Notes: generated from the sequence alone by a model not told the origin. 57,269 nt of DNA from Synechococcus sp. AG-679-B05 (GCA_003210795.1 QCUJ01000008.1:1-57269), one strand, 5' to 3'. Numbered from the stretch's first letter, positions 1-9,826 are shown. Translations and numbers: made by a program.

Positions 1-2335
1 ACGTTGCAACAGCTTCTTCAGCCGTGGGTGGCTTACCGATAGTGTGCAGACCACAGGGAAGCAATCGACTCTCGATCTCCATCAACTGGCGGTAGACCGC
101 ACCCACGAGGGCATCACGCCCCTCAAGCCCGAGATCTGTTGAATCGTCGTCAGGCAGTTCAACATCCTTGTCGAGATTGCACTGGCGAGCGGTCTCAACG
201 ATGGTGTTCACGATCTGAATGCCGCGGCCACCTTCCCGCAGTTGCTGATAGGAGCCGACAAGCTCACCAAGTTCCTTGAGGCCTTTGTACAAGCCGGCGT
301 TCTCGGCCGGAGGGGTCAGATAACTGATCGTCGAGGCGTAGCCACGTCGCTTGGCGATGGTGGCCTCTGAAGGGTTGTTGGCGGCGTAGTAATAGAGATT
401 CGGCAGAGCTCCGATCAGAGAATCGGGGTAGCAGGTCTCACTCATCCCCATCTGCTTGCCGGGCATGAACTCGAGGGAGCCATGGGTGCCGAAGTGCAGC
501 ACCGCATCAGCCTTCCAGATCTTCTGGAGGTAGGTGTAGTAGGCGGCGAAGCCGTGGTGAGGGCTGGCGCTGCGGGAATACAGCAGACGCATCGGATCAC
601 CCTCATAGCCGAAGGTGGGTTGAACGCCGACAAAAACGTTGCCGAAGTGGCGACCGAACACCAGCAGGTTCTGTCCATCACTATTGAGATTTCCGGGTGG
701 CTTGCCCCAGTTCTCCTCAAGACGCTCGGAGTAGGGGGTGAGACGCTCGTACTCCTCAACACTCATGCGGTGTGCAACGGAGAGATCCGGTGAGCCCTGC
801 ATCGCGTTCGCGTCATTGATCACCGCTTCGAGCAGCGCCCGTGGAGTAGCCGGCAGGTTCTGAACGTCGTATCCCTTGGCCTTCATCTCCTGCATCACCC
901 GATGGATGGAGCCAAAGACATCGAGATAGGCCGCAGTGCCCACATTGCCCTTGTCGGGCGGGAAACTGAACACGGTGATGGCCAGCTTCTTGTCAACGCG
1001 CGGCTTGATGCGCAGCGACGACCAGCGGATGGCCCGTTCAGCGATTGCATCAACACGGTCCTGAAGCGTGTGAGCCTTGCCGGTGGCATCGTCGCGACCG
1101 GAAAGAACGATCGGCTCAATCGCACCATCAAGCTCAGGGATGGCAATCTGCAGTGCCACCTGAACCGGATGAAGTCCCAGATCACTTTGTTCCCACTCCT
1201 GAGTGGTCTGGAACACGAGGGGCAACGCCACCATGTAGGGGCAGTTGAGCTTTTTCAGAGACTCGATGGCCTTGGGATGGTCCTGGCGGGCAGGTCCACC
1301 CACCAGGGCGAAGCCCGTGAGGGAAACGATGCCATCCACCAGTGATTTCTCTGGATTCAGCGGGTCGTAGAAGAACGCGTTGACAGGTTTGGAGAAATCC
1401 AGACCGCCACAGAAGATCGGAATGACCGTGGCGCCTCGGAATTCAAGCTCCTGGATCGTGGCGACGTAATGGGCGTCATCCCCTGTGACGATGTGGCTGC
1501 GCTGGAGCACTAGACCGATCACTGGGCCCTTTCTGGCGTCCTCGGATAAGTCGGTACGGCTGGAGGACCAGTTGAGGTACTCCTTGAGGTCCTCAAACAT
1601 CGAAGGGGCCAGAGGATGCCAGATACCCAAATCAGGGAAGACCTCCGGTTCGGCCACCTCCATGGCCGGGCGATCCTCACCCTCGGCTGCTGGGAAGACG
1701 TATTTGTCCGCCAACATCAGCAGGAAGTTGCGCAGGTTGTCCGGCGTACCCCCAAGCCAGTACTGGAAACTGAGCATGAAGCTGCGGGCATCCTGCGCCT
1801 TCTCCACAGGCAGGTACTTGAGAACAGTGGGAAGGGTGTTCAGGAGCTTGAGCATGGCGTCCTGAAATCCAGCACCGCCGGCTTCCTTCCGCTTCTTCAT
1901 GAAGCCGGCAATGGCGCTTTTGCTCTGTCCCAGCTGAGCCATGGAAAAGCTGCCCAGCTTGTTGAGCCGCATCACCTCAGGCATCGAGGGGAAGACAACC
2001 GCAGCCTTCAAGCGATCCCGGTGGGGTGCGACGGCGTCAACAACCTTCTGGGCCAGATCCTCAATGAAAATCAGCGAGGCGATAAAGACATCGGCCTGGG
2101 CAACATCGGCGCAGAAATCGGCGTAGTTGTCCTCGTCGCGCAGTTCCTCAATCAGATAGCCGCTGAGTTCAATACCCAGATGGGCTCCGGAGGCATTCAG
2201 AGCATTAGCCGCCTGGGTGAGAGCGTTTTGATACTGGGGCTCAAGAACCACGTAAACAGCCTTCATCACGGCTTTGTGGTTCTGGCCCTCCACAGGAGCA
2301 ACGCGTCGGTCGGCGGAGCGAACCTGTGTGAACAT
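1..2335 (-). CDS. chlH: Magnesium chelatase subunit H, 3' end beyond the window
   Basis: This is the large subunit of the ATP-dependent magnesium chelatase, which binds protoporphyrin IX and inserts Mg2+ with ChlD and ChlI, the first step committed to chlorophyll. About 778 residues are open from the ATG at 2335 down to base 1; the family is about 1,330 residues, so the C-terminal 40 percent is missing only because the window ends. The start [14 protein letters not shown] and the stretch [15 protein letters not shown] are typical of the cyanobacterial protein. It is divergent from dapB across about 115 bases that must hold both promoters. I see no frameshift in the part present. Confidence 0.95.
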   Translation of the reverse strand, partial: MFTQVRSADRRVAPVEGQNHKAVMKAVYVVLEPQYQNALTQAANALNASGAHLGIELSGYLIEELRDEDNYADFCADVAQADVFIASLIFIEDLAQKVVDAVAPHRDRLKAAVVFPSMPEVMRLNKLGSFSMAQLGQSKSAIAGFMKKRKEAGGAGFQDAMLKLLNTLPTVLKYLPVEKAQDARSFMLSFQYWLGGTPDNLRNFLLMLADKYVFPAAEGEDRPAMEVAEPEVFPDLGIWHPLAPSMFEDLKEYLNWSSSRTDLSEDARKGPVIGLVLQRSHIVTGDDAHYVATIQELEFRGATVIPIFCGGLDFSKPVNAFFYDPLNPEKSLVDGIVSLTGFALVGGPARQDHPKAIESLKKLNCPYMVALPLVFQTTQEWEQSDLGLHPVQVALQIAIPELDGAIEPIVLSGRDDATGKAHTLQDRVDAIAERAIRWSSLRIKPRVDKKLAITVFSFPPDKGNVGTAAYLDVFGSIHRVMQEMKAKGYDVQNLPATPRALLEAVINDANAMQGSPDLSVAHRMSVEEYERLTPYSERLEENWGKPPGNLNSDGQNLLVFGRHFGNVFVGVQPTFGYEGDPMRLLYSRSASPHHGFAAYYTYLQKIWKADAVLHFGTHGSLEFMPGKQMGMSETCYPDSLIGALPNLYYYAANNPSEATIAKRRGYASTISYLTPPAENAGLYKGLKELGELVGSYQQLREGGRGIQIVNTIVETARQCNLDKDVELPDDDSTDLGLEGRDALVGAVYRQLMEIESRLLPCGLHTIGKPPTAEEAVAT

Positions 2336-2450
2336 CTGCGCATCTTGAGCAATGTGAAGAACCCTACGGCGACAAAGAGGGCTTAGGCGAAGATTTCTGA
2401 TTGGCGTTACACGGCCGCCCCATAGGCTCAGGTCATCCATCAATGCTTCG

Positions 2451-3284
2451 ATGACCGCTCAAATCCCCGTTGTGATTGCAGGTGCACTGGGACGGATGGG
2501 TGCCGAAGTGATCCGCGCGGTTGTCGGAGCCGAGGATTGTTCCCTTGTGGGCGCCATCGACAACACCCCTGGAAAGGAGGGGGTGGACGTTGGGCTGGAA
2601 CTGGGCCTGGGTGAACTCGAAGTGGCTGTGACCGCGGATTTCGAGGGCTGCCTTTGCGCTGTGAGCCAGTCAGTGCGCGACAGCGACAAGGCCTCTGTTC
2701 TGGTTGATTTCACCCATCCTTCCGTTGTGTACGAACACACCAGAGCTGCGATCGCCTACGGGGTGCATCCAGTGATCGGTACAACAGGACTTTCACCCAA
2801 GCAGCTCAAAGACCTCAGTGAGTTCTCCACCAAAGCGTCCATCGGCGGTGCAGTGATTCCCAACTTCTCCGTTGGCATGGTTCTGCTGCAACAGGCAGCG
2901 GCGGCGGCGGCACGGTTTTATGACCACGCCGAACTCACGGAACTGCATCACAATCGCAAGGCCGATGCGCCCAGCGGCACCTGCATCAAGACGGCGGAAT
3001 TGATGGAGGAGCTGGGCAAAGACTTCAATCAAGAAGAGGTCGAAGAGCACGAATCGCTGACGGGATCCCGCGGAGGACGACGTGAAAGCGGGCTGAGGCT
3101 TCACTCCCTTCGATTGCCTGGGTTGGTGGCTCACCAGGAGGTGATGTTTGGTGCACCCGGAGAGACCTACACCCTGCGCCACGACACGATCGACCGTTCC
3201 GCCTACATGCCGGGTGTGCTGCTCACCATTCGAAAGGTGGGTGGACTCGGCAACTTGGTCTACGGCCTGGAACGCCTGATCTGA
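2451..3284 (+). CDS. dapB: 4-hydroxy-tetrahydrodipicolinate reductase
   Basis: DapB reduces 4-hydroxy-tetrahydrodipicolinate with NAD(P)H in the diaminopimelate/lysine pathway, which also feeds peptidoglycan. At 277 residues it has the usual length. The N-terminal nucleotide-binding loop AGALGRMG lies at about residues 10-17, GTTGL near residue 110, and the family signature [14 protein letters not shown], with the catalytic His and Lys, near residue 165. The start at 2451 is chosen because an ATG eight bases upstream runs straight into a stop. It is followed after 10 bases by a membrane protein gene on the same strand. Confidence 0.97.
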   Translation: MTAQIPVVIAGALGRMGAEVIRAVVGAEDCSLVGAIDNTPGKEGVDVGLELGLGELEVAVTADFEGCLCAVSQSVRDSDKASVLVDFTHPSVVYEHTRAAIAYGVHPVIGTTGLSPKQLKDLSEFSTKASIGGAVIPNFSVGMVLLQQAAAAAARFYDHAELTELHHNRKADAPSGTCIKTAELMEELGKDFNQEEVEEHESLTGSRGGRRESGLRLHSLRLPGLVAHQEVMFGAPGETYTLRHDTIDRSAYMPGVLLTIRKVGGLGNLVYGLERLI

Positions 3285-3294
3285 CGACCCAATA

Positions 3295-3954
3295 ATGCTG
3301 ATCCCTCTTCGTCCTGGAGAACTTGAGCGACTGATTCCGGCCGTTGCCACAGGCAACCAGTTCCGTGCGGCCCTCGGCAAACCACAGGTGGTGCTGCAAC
3401 GCGTGATGATCGCCGCCATCGGCGGCGTGATCACACTGCTGATCAGCCAGAACCAGATGGCCAGCCGCTGGGGGCCCTTCTGGCTTGTCGTGGGTGTGGT
3501 TTTTCTGCTCTACGTGCTGTGGGGTCCGATCCTGCAGGCCGGCCAGCGCAATGCAACCCTGAGGCGCTATCCGTCGGCAGCGATATTTGATGGTGAAATC
3601 GCTGAGGTCACCACGCGCGAGCGCGTTGAAAACCGCCATGAGCAGGCCGACAGCAGGGGGCAGCTCGAATTGGTGGAGAACAGACGCACCTGGATGTTGC
3701 TGGAACTTCAGGACGAAGACGGCTACCTGGGACGCCTGGCCTTTCCCATGGAAAAGAAGCATCAGACGATCCGGGCTGGATCCCAAATCCGCTGTCTGGT
3801 GTTGAGCGAGCGCAAGGATTTTTCTCGCATCGGCGCCTTGAGCGATGCCTGGCTTCCAGGGCTGCGGATGTGGGTCGGCGAGTACCCCTTCTTGCTCAGA
3901 CCCGCGTTTGAGGAACTCTGTCAACTGCGCTTGCAACGCCGCCGAACGGCCTGA
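3295..3954 (+). CDS. Conserved cyanobacterial membrane protein of unknown function
   Basis: I recognise the general type, a roughly 220-residue protein found in cyanobacteria, but not a function. Residues 1-35 are soluble and start [20 protein letters not shown]. Two hydrophobic segments lie at about 38-52 ([15 protein letters not shown]) and 62-80 ([16 protein letters not shown]). The remaining 140 residues are a charged soluble domain containing [12 protein letters not shown]. Similar proteins are sometimes labelled phosphate permease, but this one lacks the multiple spans of a transporter, so I do not use that name. It lies 10 bases behind dapB and may be co-transcribed. Confidence 0.75.
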   Translation: MLIPLRPGELERLIPAVATGNQFRAALGKPQVVLQRVMIAAIGGVITLLISQNQMASRWGPFWLVVGVVFLLYVLWGPILQAGQRNATLRRYPSAAIFDGEIAEVTTRERVENRHEQADSRGQLELVENRRTWMLLELQDEDGYLGRLAFPMEKKHQTIRAGSQIRCLVLSERKDFSRIGALSDAWLPGLRMWVGEYPFLLRPAFEELCQLRLQRRRTA

Positions 3955-3968
3955 TCAACTACCCACGC

Positions 3969-3994
3969 TTTACAGATCGCAAACTTGGTTTACA
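3969..3994 (+). promoter_or_regulatory. HLR1-like TTTACA direct repeat upstream of hli
   Basis: Two TTTACA hexamers begin at 3969 and 3989, exactly 20 bases or about two helical turns apart, and end about 30 bases before the hli start. HLR1, the RpaB-binding element of cyanobacterial high-light genes, consists of TTTACA-type half-sites, normally spaced by one turn. The wider spacing here makes this HLR1-like rather than a textbook site; the middle position carries only a weak match. Confidence 0.45.
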
Positions 3995-4024
3995 CTTCGT
4001 GACAATCCAAGCGTGAATCAGGTC

Positions 4025-4270
4025 ATGGCTCAGTCAACTCCTCCCGTCGTCCGTGGTGCCACCGTGACCGAGGAAGATGGTGGTCGCCTGAACGCCTTCG
4101 CCACTGAGCCGCGCATGGAAGTCGTCGAAGCCACCAATGGCTGGGGATTCCACGAGCGTGCAGAAAAACTGAACGGCCGGATGGCCATGCTCGGGTTCAT
4201 CGCCCTCATGGCCACCGAGTTTGCCCTGGGTGGTGAAGCGTTCACCCACGGGCTGCTCGGCCTGGGCTGA
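4025..4270 (+). CDS. High-light-inducible (Hli/SCP) chlorophyll a/b-binding-like protein
   Basis: An 81-residue single-helix relative of light-harvesting proteins, which in cyanobacteria protects photosystem assembly and binds chlorophyll and carotenoid in the thylakoid. The diagnostic motif is [22 protein letters not shown] at about residues 44-65, split here as [13 protein letters not shown] and GFIALMATE: Glu and Arg form the chlorophyll-binding pair, and the small residues form the helix-packing face. The start is the ATG at 4025; an in-frame GTG 12 bases upstream is an alternative. The HLR1-like repeat at 3969-3994 fits light-stress control by RpaB. Confidence 0.93.
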   Translation: MAQSTPPVVRGATVTEEDGGRLNAFATEPRMEVVEATNGWGFHERAEKLNGRMAMLGFIALMATEFALGGEAFTHGLLGLG

Positions 4271-4308
4271 ACCCACGGTTGAGGGATGGGGTCGTCCACA
4301 CTCGCTAC

Positions 4309-5454
4309 ATGGCCCCGAGATCCCCTTTTGTTCACGTGCTAGGAGCCGGTCCAACCGGCTCTCTAACTGCGTTTGCTCTAGCCCAAAAGGGGTATCAGGT
4401 CGTTCTCCACGATCCGCAATCGGCACACAACCTGCAGAGCCGCAGCCGTGCCTACGCCATCACCCATTCCAGCCGTCGGCTGTTGGATGGTCTTGGGCTG
4501 TGGTCTCCACTGAAGCCCGCCCTGACGGGATTCGAAGCGCTGGAACTGCGGGATGACGCGAGCTCTGGCCGCGTTCGCTTCAGCCTCAGCGATCTGAATT
4601 CGATCAACACCGATCAAGGCACCATCGGCTGGATCCTCGACCATCGCCCGCTGATGCGTCTGCTGCTTCAGCAGCTCCACAACCACGCAAACGTTCGCCT
4701 TTATCTGGGCTCACCCCCCCCGGAAGCGCCATCTGACGCCCTGGTGGTGGCGGCAGATGGCCCAGGATCACCGACACGCAGCCACTGGCGAATCCCTGTT
4801 TGGCAGCACCGCTACCGCCAGGGTTGCCTGACATCCAAGGTCGCCTTGCGGGGCGCCGACGACGCCACAGCTTTTGAGTTGTTCAGACCGGAAGGTCCCC
4901 TGGCAGTGCTCCCGCTGGACAGCGGGACGGCACAGGTTGTGTGGAGTGCACCATTTCAATCATGCGAACAGCGAGCTGGCCTGAGTGGATCCGCTTTTCT
5001 CGATCAGCTTGCGGCGGTTCTCCCCCAGGGCCTTGAACCCGATCTTCTACTCGACACACCACGGGCCTTTCCACAGCAATGGCAGCTGGCGCGACGCTTT
5101 AGTCGCGGACGCGGGGTGTTGATCGGGGAAGCGGCGCACCGTTGCCATCCAGTGGGTGGTCAGGGCCTGAACCTTTGCTGGAGAGATGTTGAAACCCTGA
5201 TGACCGTGGCCGACCCGACGCTTGATGCCGAGGTGATCGCTCGGCGCTACGGCAAACGGCGCTGGCTCGATGTGCTGGCCGTGGGCATCGCGACCGATCT
5301 GCTTGTACGTCTTTTTTCCAATCGACTTCCTCCCCTGTGCCTGCTTCGCCGGATCACGTTGATCATGATGGCCCGAATGCAGGTACTGCGTCGGATCAGC
5401 TTGCGCGCCATGACCGATGGCCCCATGCAACTCCTGCGACCCTTGCCAGAGTGA
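4309..5454 (+). CDS. UbiH/COQ6-family FAD-dependent hydroxylase
   Basis: A flavin monooxygenase of the p-hydroxybenzoate hydroxylase fold, in the branch that hydroxylates quinone precursors. Visible are the FAD Rossmann motif VLGAGPTGSLTAFALA just after the start, the second FAD contact near residue 150 (LVVAADGPGS), and the third, LIGEAAHRCHPVGGQGLNL, with the DG/GD-type region around residues 270-290. I chose the ATG at 4309 because it puts the Rossmann strand right at the N-terminus; a TTG at 4279 would add ten residues. The substrate cannot be read from sequence; a role in plastoquinone or another ring hydroxylation is only inferred from the family. Confidence 0.85.
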   Translation: MAPRSPFVHVLGAGPTGSLTAFALAQKGYQVVLHDPQSAHNLQSRSRAYAITHSSRRLLDGLGLWSPLKPALTGFEALELRDDASSGRVRFSLSDLNSINTDQGTIGWILDHRPLMRLLLQQLHNHANVRLYLGSPPPEAPSDALVVAADGPGSPTRSHWRIPVWQHRYRQGCLTSKVALRGADDATAFELFRPEGPLAVLPLDSGTAQVVWSAPFQSCEQRAGLSGSAFLDQLAAVLPQGLEPDLLLDTPRAFPQQWQLARRFSRGRGVLIGEAAHRCHPVGGQGLNLCWRDVETLMTVADPTLDAEVIARRYGKRRWLDVLAVGIATDLLVRLFSNRLPPLCLLRRITLIMMARMQVLRRISLRAMTDGPMQLLRPLPE

Positions 5455-5473
5455 CCTGACCAGCTGTCTCGCC

Positions 5474-5686
5474 ATGGTGCTCAGCAGTCAGCCCCAGCCA
5501 GCCCCATCAGCGCAGCTGTTGGATTTTTTGCAGCAGCGTCTGGGATTGAGCAGCAATGCCCTGACGCTGGGGCTTCGTCAGGCTGAACTGGAACAGGCAC
5601 CGCTTCCTGTGGTGCTGTGGAGTTTCGGCCTTCTCAGCCTGGATCAGCTGCAGCAGGTGCTCGACTGGCAAGACGATCAGGAGTAG
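5474..5686 (+). CDS. DUF2949-type small protein
   Basis: A 70-residue acidic helical protein with no signal peptide or membrane segment. The pattern of a glutamine-rich first helix ([19 protein letters not shown]), then [23 protein letters not shown], matches the cyanobacterial DUF2949 family, whose function is unknown. It follows the hydroxylase gene by 19 bases, and its last 10 bases overlap the end of apt on the other strand, so the two genes are convergent without an intergenic terminator. Confidence 0.75.
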   Translation: MVLSSQPQPAPSAQLLDFLQQRLGLSSNALTLGLRQAELEQAPLPVVLWSFGLLSLDQLQQVLDWQDDQE

Positions 5687-6240
5687 TGAATCAACGATTC
5701 AACCGGCACTCCAGTAGGAAGGGATGCACGGCCGCCGAGGCTCTCTAGTTCGATCACGAACGCAAATCCCACCAGCACAGCACCGGCTTGAACGACCAGT
5801 GAACCTGTGGCCGCTGCAGTGCCACCGGTGGCAAGCAGATCATCCACCACCAGCACGCGTGGAGAGCCGCTGAGGGCATCTTGTTGCAGCTCGAGCCGAT
5901 CGCTGCCGTACTCAAGGGCATAGTCCACACCGATCACTTCGCCTGGAAGTTTTCCGGGTTTACGCACCGGTACAAATCCCAACGAGCGACGCAACGCCAG
6001 AGGAGCTCCAACAATGAAGCCGCGCGATTCAATACCAACAATCAGATCGGGGCGAACGGCATCACAAACGCGTTCAAAACGCTGAATGACATCGGCCATC
6101 GCCGCTGGATTGCGCAGCAACGGATTGATGTCCCTGAACAGAATTCCCGGCTTAGGAAAATCAGGAATCTCGCGGATGCACGACGGAAGGTCCAAATCCT
6201 GGTGACGCAACGGCCTGACCCCTGGCATCATCGCAGCCAT
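5677..6240 (-). CDS. apt: Adenine phosphoribosyltransferase
   Basis: Apt salvages adenine to AMP using PRPP. The 187-residue frame has [17 protein letters not shown], typical of the family N-terminus, the GIESRGFI block, and the PRPP-binding motif [14 protein letters not shown] at about residues 135-148. The start is the ATG at 6240; two further ATGs lie within 12 bases, and any could be used. A longer upstream reading is open but would add 89 residues that match nothing and cross a real gene on the other strand. The start codon overlaps that of the divergent DUF3038 gene by two bases. Confidence 0.95.
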   Translation of the reverse strand: MAAMMPGVRPLRHQDLDLPSCIREIPDFPKPGILFRDINPLLRNPAAMADVIQRFERVCDAVRPDLIVGIESRGFIVGAPLALRRSLGFVPVRKPGKLPGEVIGVDYALEYGSDRLELQQDALSGSPRVLVVDDLLATGGTAAATGSLVVQAGAVLVGFAFVIELESLGGRASLPTGVPVESLIHYS

Positions 6241-6775
6241 GACCAACACCTCGATCGCGAGCGATGCCCGCCTCAGCCGAAGAGGCATTGAACAGCTCGA
6301 CCTTCTGCTGCTCACCGCCGAGGCCCTGGACCTGAACGGTGGTGAAGCCATGCTCTGGACAAGCCACCAGCTGGGGCTGAAAGAACAGTTTCCCAACAGG
6401 GTTGAGCTTTGGAAGCGGCGCTGCCATAACCCGCTTAGACGCGTCACCCGTCGGGAGGGACTCAATCCATCCGATGCGGAATCCCTGATCCGCCTGGTCT
6501 GTGCCATGGCTGATCGGCTGTACCCAATGCTGCATCAGCTGCTGTCCTCGCGGGAACCGGTGCATCTGAGTCGGCAACGCTGGGGACTGGTGGCTGAACG
6601 CCTGGGCGACTTGGTCGAAGAACGCCTGAATCAACGGCGTGGCGCCGTTCTGCGCCTTCTCGATCCAGCCCAGAACAAGGACACCCACCGCCAGTTGGTC
6701 AGCACCCTTGCTTTGGTTGCTGGCCCCGGTGGCGTGGACCGTCTGCGCGCCCGTCTGCTCGACCCCACCCCCTGA
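6239..6775 (+). CDS. DUF3038 protein
   Basis: A 178-residue soluble protein recognisable as DUF3038, a cyanobacterial family of unknown role. It has the family-like opening [19 protein letters not shown], a [11 protein letters not shown] segment, and a helical rest. It starts head-to-head with apt, with start codons sharing two bases, so each gene's promoter must lie inside the other's coding region. The DUF4335 gene follows after five bases; the two families are commonly adjacent, suggesting a joint function that I cannot name. Confidence 0.8.
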   Translation: MTNTSIASDARLSRRGIEQLDLLLLTAEALDLNGGEAMLWTSHQLGLKEQFPNRVELWKRRCHNPLRRVTRREGLNPSDAESLIRLVCAMADRLYPMLHQLLSSREPVHLSRQRWGLVAERLGDLVEERLNQRRGAVLRLLDPAQNKDTHRQLVSTLALVAGPGGVDRLRARLLDPTP

Positions 6776-6780
6776 AACCG

Positions 6781-7386
6781 ATGCTCAAAACCGTTCATCG
6801 CTACGAACAGACCGCAGCCCTTCTTGAGGTGGAAGGCTTCCCCGATCTGTCCTCCGGGCAGGAGGGAGACACCGTCGGCATCGTGTCTGGATGGCGATTG
6901 CAACTCGTTGGGGCCCCAGAGTTGGAAGGCACAAGGGATCATCTGGAAGCTTTGATGATTGCGGTGATGCCTTACGCGCGTCACCAACTGTCGGGTGTTC
7001 GCCGTCGGTTTGGTGCGGACGACGGCTTTGTGGCGATTGCCCCCAGTGGTGACAAGCACCAACTGGAACTGCGCAGCAGCCAAAAAGGCGTCGAGCCCCT
7101 TCAGCTCAGCCTCGACGACGCTGAGCTTTCAGATCTGGTTCGCTGTCTGGACAGGCTGCGTCTTGATCAACGCGTGCCGGTGTCCTGGAACATTCCTGAG
7201 GAAAAGCCGCTGACGCGACGCGAGCTGGTGGAGCGCATCCCGTTTCAGCAACGATTTGGACCGGCCGTGCTGGGAGTCGTGCTGCTTGGTTTCTTCAGCG
7301 CTGGAGCACTTTTGATTCCACTGCCGGAGCAGCGATCCGTTGACGTGCCAAACACAGAGGCCAGAATCGAGTCTCCTGAATCATGA
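6781..7386 (+). CDS. DUF4335 protein with a C-terminal membrane anchor
   Basis: A 201-residue protein that begins MLKTVHRYEQTAALLEVEG, as DUF4335 members do. Residues 1-150 look like a soluble alpha/beta domain. A single hydrophobic helix at about 158-180 (FGPAVLGVVLLGFFSAGALL) is followed by a short polar tail, so the protein is probably tail-anchored in a membrane. It sits five bases behind the DUF3038 gene and almost certainly shares its transcript. The function is unknown. Confidence 0.8.
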   Translation: MLKTVHRYEQTAALLEVEGFPDLSSGQEGDTVGIVSGWRLQLVGAPELEGTRDHLEALMIAVMPYARHQLSGVRRRFGADDGFVAIAPSGDKHQLELRSSQKGVEPLQLSLDDAELSDLVRCLDRLRLDQRVPVSWNIPEEKPLTRRELVERIPFQQRFGPAVLGVVLLGFFSAGALLIPLPEQRSVDVPNTEARIESPES

Positions 7387-7440
7387 TCCGATCCTGAATA
7401 TGAGCTTCAGCTCGGTCAACCAGCTGTCGTCAGCAGAGCT

Positions 7441-7800
7441 GTGAGGAGAGAGTCACAGAATCCGCGTCGTGTATTCCGTCCCAGGCGCAAGCTGCCTGTC
7501 GGCATGGTGCTGCGCCAGCTATTGCTGATCCTGATCCTTCTGGCCGGCGGTATCAGTGTCGTGGTGCTGCTTCAGCGCCTGCCCGAGCAGGTCGATCTGA
7601 TGGTTCTGGTGAGTGAGGCCATCGACGATCTGATCAGCGGTATTCAATTTCTACTTGGCGCCATGGTCGGCCTAGGGAAGGTGGTGCTGATCGCTGCGCT
7701 TGTCATCCTTGGGGGCGTGCTGATGCTTGGCGGGCTCTGGCGCTTGATGCGCTTGCTGCGCATGGTGCTGTTCCCCAACCAGCTTCAGGGCAGGCGCTGA
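7441..7800 (+). CDS. Small two-span membrane protein, unknown
   Basis: A 119-residue protein starting at a GTG, with an Arg-rich N-terminus, a strong transmembrane helix at about 21-43, an amphipathic linker, a second hydrophobic region at about 70-100 with glycine-rich LGGVLMLGGL, and a basic end. I do not recognise the family. An ATG at 7504 would remove the basic N-terminus, so the start is uncertain. Its last 16 bases overlap the end of the EF-hand gene on the other strand. Confidence 0.6.
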   Translation: MRRESQNPRRVFRPRRKLPVGMVLRQLLLILILLAGGISVVVLLQRLPEQVDLMVLVSEAIDDLISGIQFLLGAMVGLGKVVLIAALVILGGVLMLGGLWRLMRLLRMVLFPNQLQGRR

Positions 7801-8243
7801 CTGGGAGACAGAGCTCTCTGCAGAGCCAGCAATTCCTTCAGGCTCAGAGATCCGTCCCGGTTACGGTCCAGAGCGTCGAAATGCCGAGCCACCCATGGCA
7901 TCGCCTTTGATTCAGCTCGCGTCAGGCGCAGATCGCCATTGGCATCGGCAAGCTTGAAACGACGCGCCAATCGCTGGCCACGCAACTGCCCTGGCTCACC
8001 GCGGAGGTCTTTGAGCAGCAGATATTGACGCTTGCCCTGCCGCTCCAGACGACGTTTCAGGGCTGGCTGCCCCTTCAGCTCCTGCTGAACCAGGCGACCG
8101 TCACCATTATTATCCAGTCGCTGAAACAAGACCTCCATCCGCTTGTTGTAATCGCGCATCGACTGGGGTCCCGCTGCTGCTGCGGAGACTGGCGAGATCA
8201 ACAGCAGCGCTGTCAGCACTGCAGACCATTCAGAGAGCTGCAT
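7785..8243 (-). CDS. Secreted EF-hand calcium-binding protein
   Basis: A 152-residue exported protein. The ATG at 8243 gives a standard signal peptide (AVLTALLLISPVSAAAAG) with cleavage expected after the Ala run; a longer upstream reading would bury that signal. Three EF-hand loops can be read: DNNGDGRLVQQE, DANGDLRLTRAE and DRNRDGSLSLKE, each with acidic residues at positions 1, 3, 5 and 12. A fourth partner is not obvious. A periplasmic calcium sensor or buffer is a reasonable inference; no enzyme domain is attached. It is divergent from the response regulator gene. Confidence 0.8.
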   Translation of the reverse strand: MQLSEWSAVLTALLLISPVSAAAAGPQSMRDYNKRMEVLFQRLDNNGDGRLVQQELKGQPALKRRLERQGKRQYLLLKDLRGEPGQLRGQRLARRFKLADANGDLRLTRAESKAMPWVARHFDALDRNRDGSLSLKELLALQRALSPSQRLP

Positions 8244-8379
8244 GAACTCCAGCCTATGGAGCTCCCGTGCGGATGAAGACGACTGAAATGCGATTGCTGC
8301 CAGAAAGCTGTGACAGGGTCTTTCTCGGCGGGGTTGCAACGCTGATCGCTTCATACGATTAATTCAATAACCACTGGCG

Positions 8380-9105
8380 ATGTCGCGTTCCTCGATGATC
8401 TGGGTGGTCGATGACGACCCCGAGCTGCGCCAGATGGTCGGCACTTATCTGATCGATCAGGGCTATTGCGTGCGCTGTCTCTGCGATGTGAAGCAGCTGG
8501 AGGCACGGCTTGAATTTCAAAGACCGGACCTGGTGGTTCTGGATCTGATGCTCCCCGGCGATGACGGGCTCACCGCCTTGCGACGCCTGCGAGACGCCGG
8601 CGACGATCTGCCGGTGGTGATGCTCACCGCACGAGGCGATGGAGTGGATCGAATCATTGGGCTCGAGCAGGGCGCCGACGACTATCTGGGCAAACCGTTT
8701 TTGCCGCGTGAATTGACCGCGCGGATCGAGGCGGTGCTGCGTCGTCGCAGCAGCATTCCTGCAGGGACGCCACTGGCCGATGGTGCGCAGGTGATTTTTG
8801 GAGACAACCAGCTCGACCTCGCCGCCCGAACCCTTGTTCGCAATGGCGCGACACAGGTGATCACCAGCGGCGAATTCAGCTTGCTGGCGGCCGTCGTGCA
8901 ACATCCGCACCGGCCCCTATCCCGTGAACGGCTGATTGAACTGGCGCGGGGCCCCGAAAGCGACACGGACAGCCGCAGCATGGATGTGCAGATATCCAGG
9001 GTGCGAAAGCTGATCGAGCAAGATCCAAGCCGCCCTCGTTACCTGCAGACGGTTTGGGGCTACGGCTATGTGTTTGTTCCAGATGGCGAAACTCGCAGTC
9101 GCTGA
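8380..9105 (+). CDS. OmpR-family DNA-binding response regulator
   Basis: A 241-residue regulator with an N-terminal receiver and a C-terminal winged helix. The receiver has the acidic triad DDD at 11-13, the phospho-acceptor Asp55 in VVLDLMLPG, Thr83 and Lys105 in GADDYLGKPF. The effector domain ends with the canonical TVWGYGYVFVPDG. It is not RpaA or RpaB by its general sequence and looks closest to OmpR. Its natural partner is probably the EnvZ-like kinase at 13.2-14.6 kb, now 4 kb away across an AT-rich island; the terminal residues after VPDG may have been replaced when the two were separated. Confidence 0.93.
   Translation: MSRSSMIWVVDDDPELRQMVGTYLIDQGYCVRCLCDVKQLEARLEFQRPDLVVLDLMLPGDDGLTALRRLRDAGDDLPVVMLTARGDGVDRIIGLEQGADDYLGKPFLPRELTARIEAVLRRRSSIPAGTPLADGAQVIFGDNQLDLAARTLVRNGATQVITSGEFSLLAAVVQHPHRPLSRERLIELARGPESDTDSRSMDVQISRVRKLIEQDPSRPRYLQTVWGYGYVFVPDGETRSR
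9067..9087 (+). repeat. Copy 1 of a 21-base imperfect direct repeat (end of response regulator gene)
   Basis: This stretch encodes YVFVPDG in the response regulator. It matches 13198-13218 at 18 of 21 positions in the same orientation, the mismatches being conservative at protein level (F/L, V/I, silent D). The two copies bracket the AT-rich island. Confidence 0.6.
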
Positions 9106-9220
9106 AAAAGAGGCAAGCTCCAAACATCTGGAACTCTGAATCTGGACTTGGATCAGGGCAACCTTGAGGACACGCAAAAAGGGGCTTTGAGCGCGAGGAT
9201 GGTCATAGACATCCGTAACC

Positions 9221-9517
9221 ATGGCACCCACAAACAGAGAGATTCTTGCCGCGTCAGCAGGCTGGGTAGCCGTCACCTTGAATGTGGTTCCAGGCTTAGG
9301 CGCCGGTTACCTCTACCAACGCCGCTGGAAGGCGTATTGGATTACGTCGGCTCTGGCCACAACCTGGTTTGTCCTTGGGGCGGTGCTTGGCCAAGGAGCA
9401 GAGGGTGCCGAGGAAATGCAAAACCAATTGGTTGGGCTCTGCGGTCTAGTGGCTCTGGCCTCTGGAACAGCCGTTGAAGCTGGGCTTGCGATAAAAAAAT
9501 CCCGCGAAAAGGGCTGA
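9221..9517 (+). CDS. Small membrane protein, unknown
   Basis: A 98-residue protein with three hydrophobic stretches: about 8-30 (AASAGWVAVTLNVVPGLGAG), 40-58 and 70-88, with a basic C-terminus ending KKSREKG. The motif VPGLGAGYLYQRRWKAYW resembles short cyanobacterial membrane proteins of unknown role. The composition is still like the core genome rather than the AT-rich island that follows. No neighbour suggests a function. Confidence 0.65.
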   Translation: MAPTNREILAASAGWVAVTLNVVPGLGAGYLYQRRWKAYWITSALATTWFVLGAVLGQGAEGAEEMQNQLVGLCGLVALASGTAVEAGLAIKKSREKG

Positions 9518-9769
9518 CAAACGTTTCATTCGCTTTGCTAAAAATTTGACCAAGGGAGGTGACGTGAGAACTCAACAATGCTGAGTCTGAGCTTCATGCC
9601 ACATCGGCAAAAGAAGTGAGGTTCACACACCCTCCGAATGGAGAAAGGCAGGAAGCGAACAAGTCGCTTTGCCATGCCATAGCAATCGCGATTGCGCTCT
9701 TTAACCAGCCATGTCCCTTCTCTAGCGGTCGCCGAAGCTCGCAAAAGATGAATGCAGGGATTGCATCAT

Positions 9770-9798
9770 TTGGCATCGCACCCTCCAGAGGGTATTGT
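9770..9798 (+). promoter_or_regulatory. Candidate sigma-70 promoter for the small hli gene
   Basis: TTGGCA at 9770-9775 and TATTGT at 9793-9798 are separated by exactly 17 bases, about 28 bases before the ATG at 9827. The hexamers are imperfect, so this is a prediction only. Confidence 0.35.
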
Positions 9799-9826
9799 TA
9801 ACTTATATGAAGTTGCTCATTGATCC

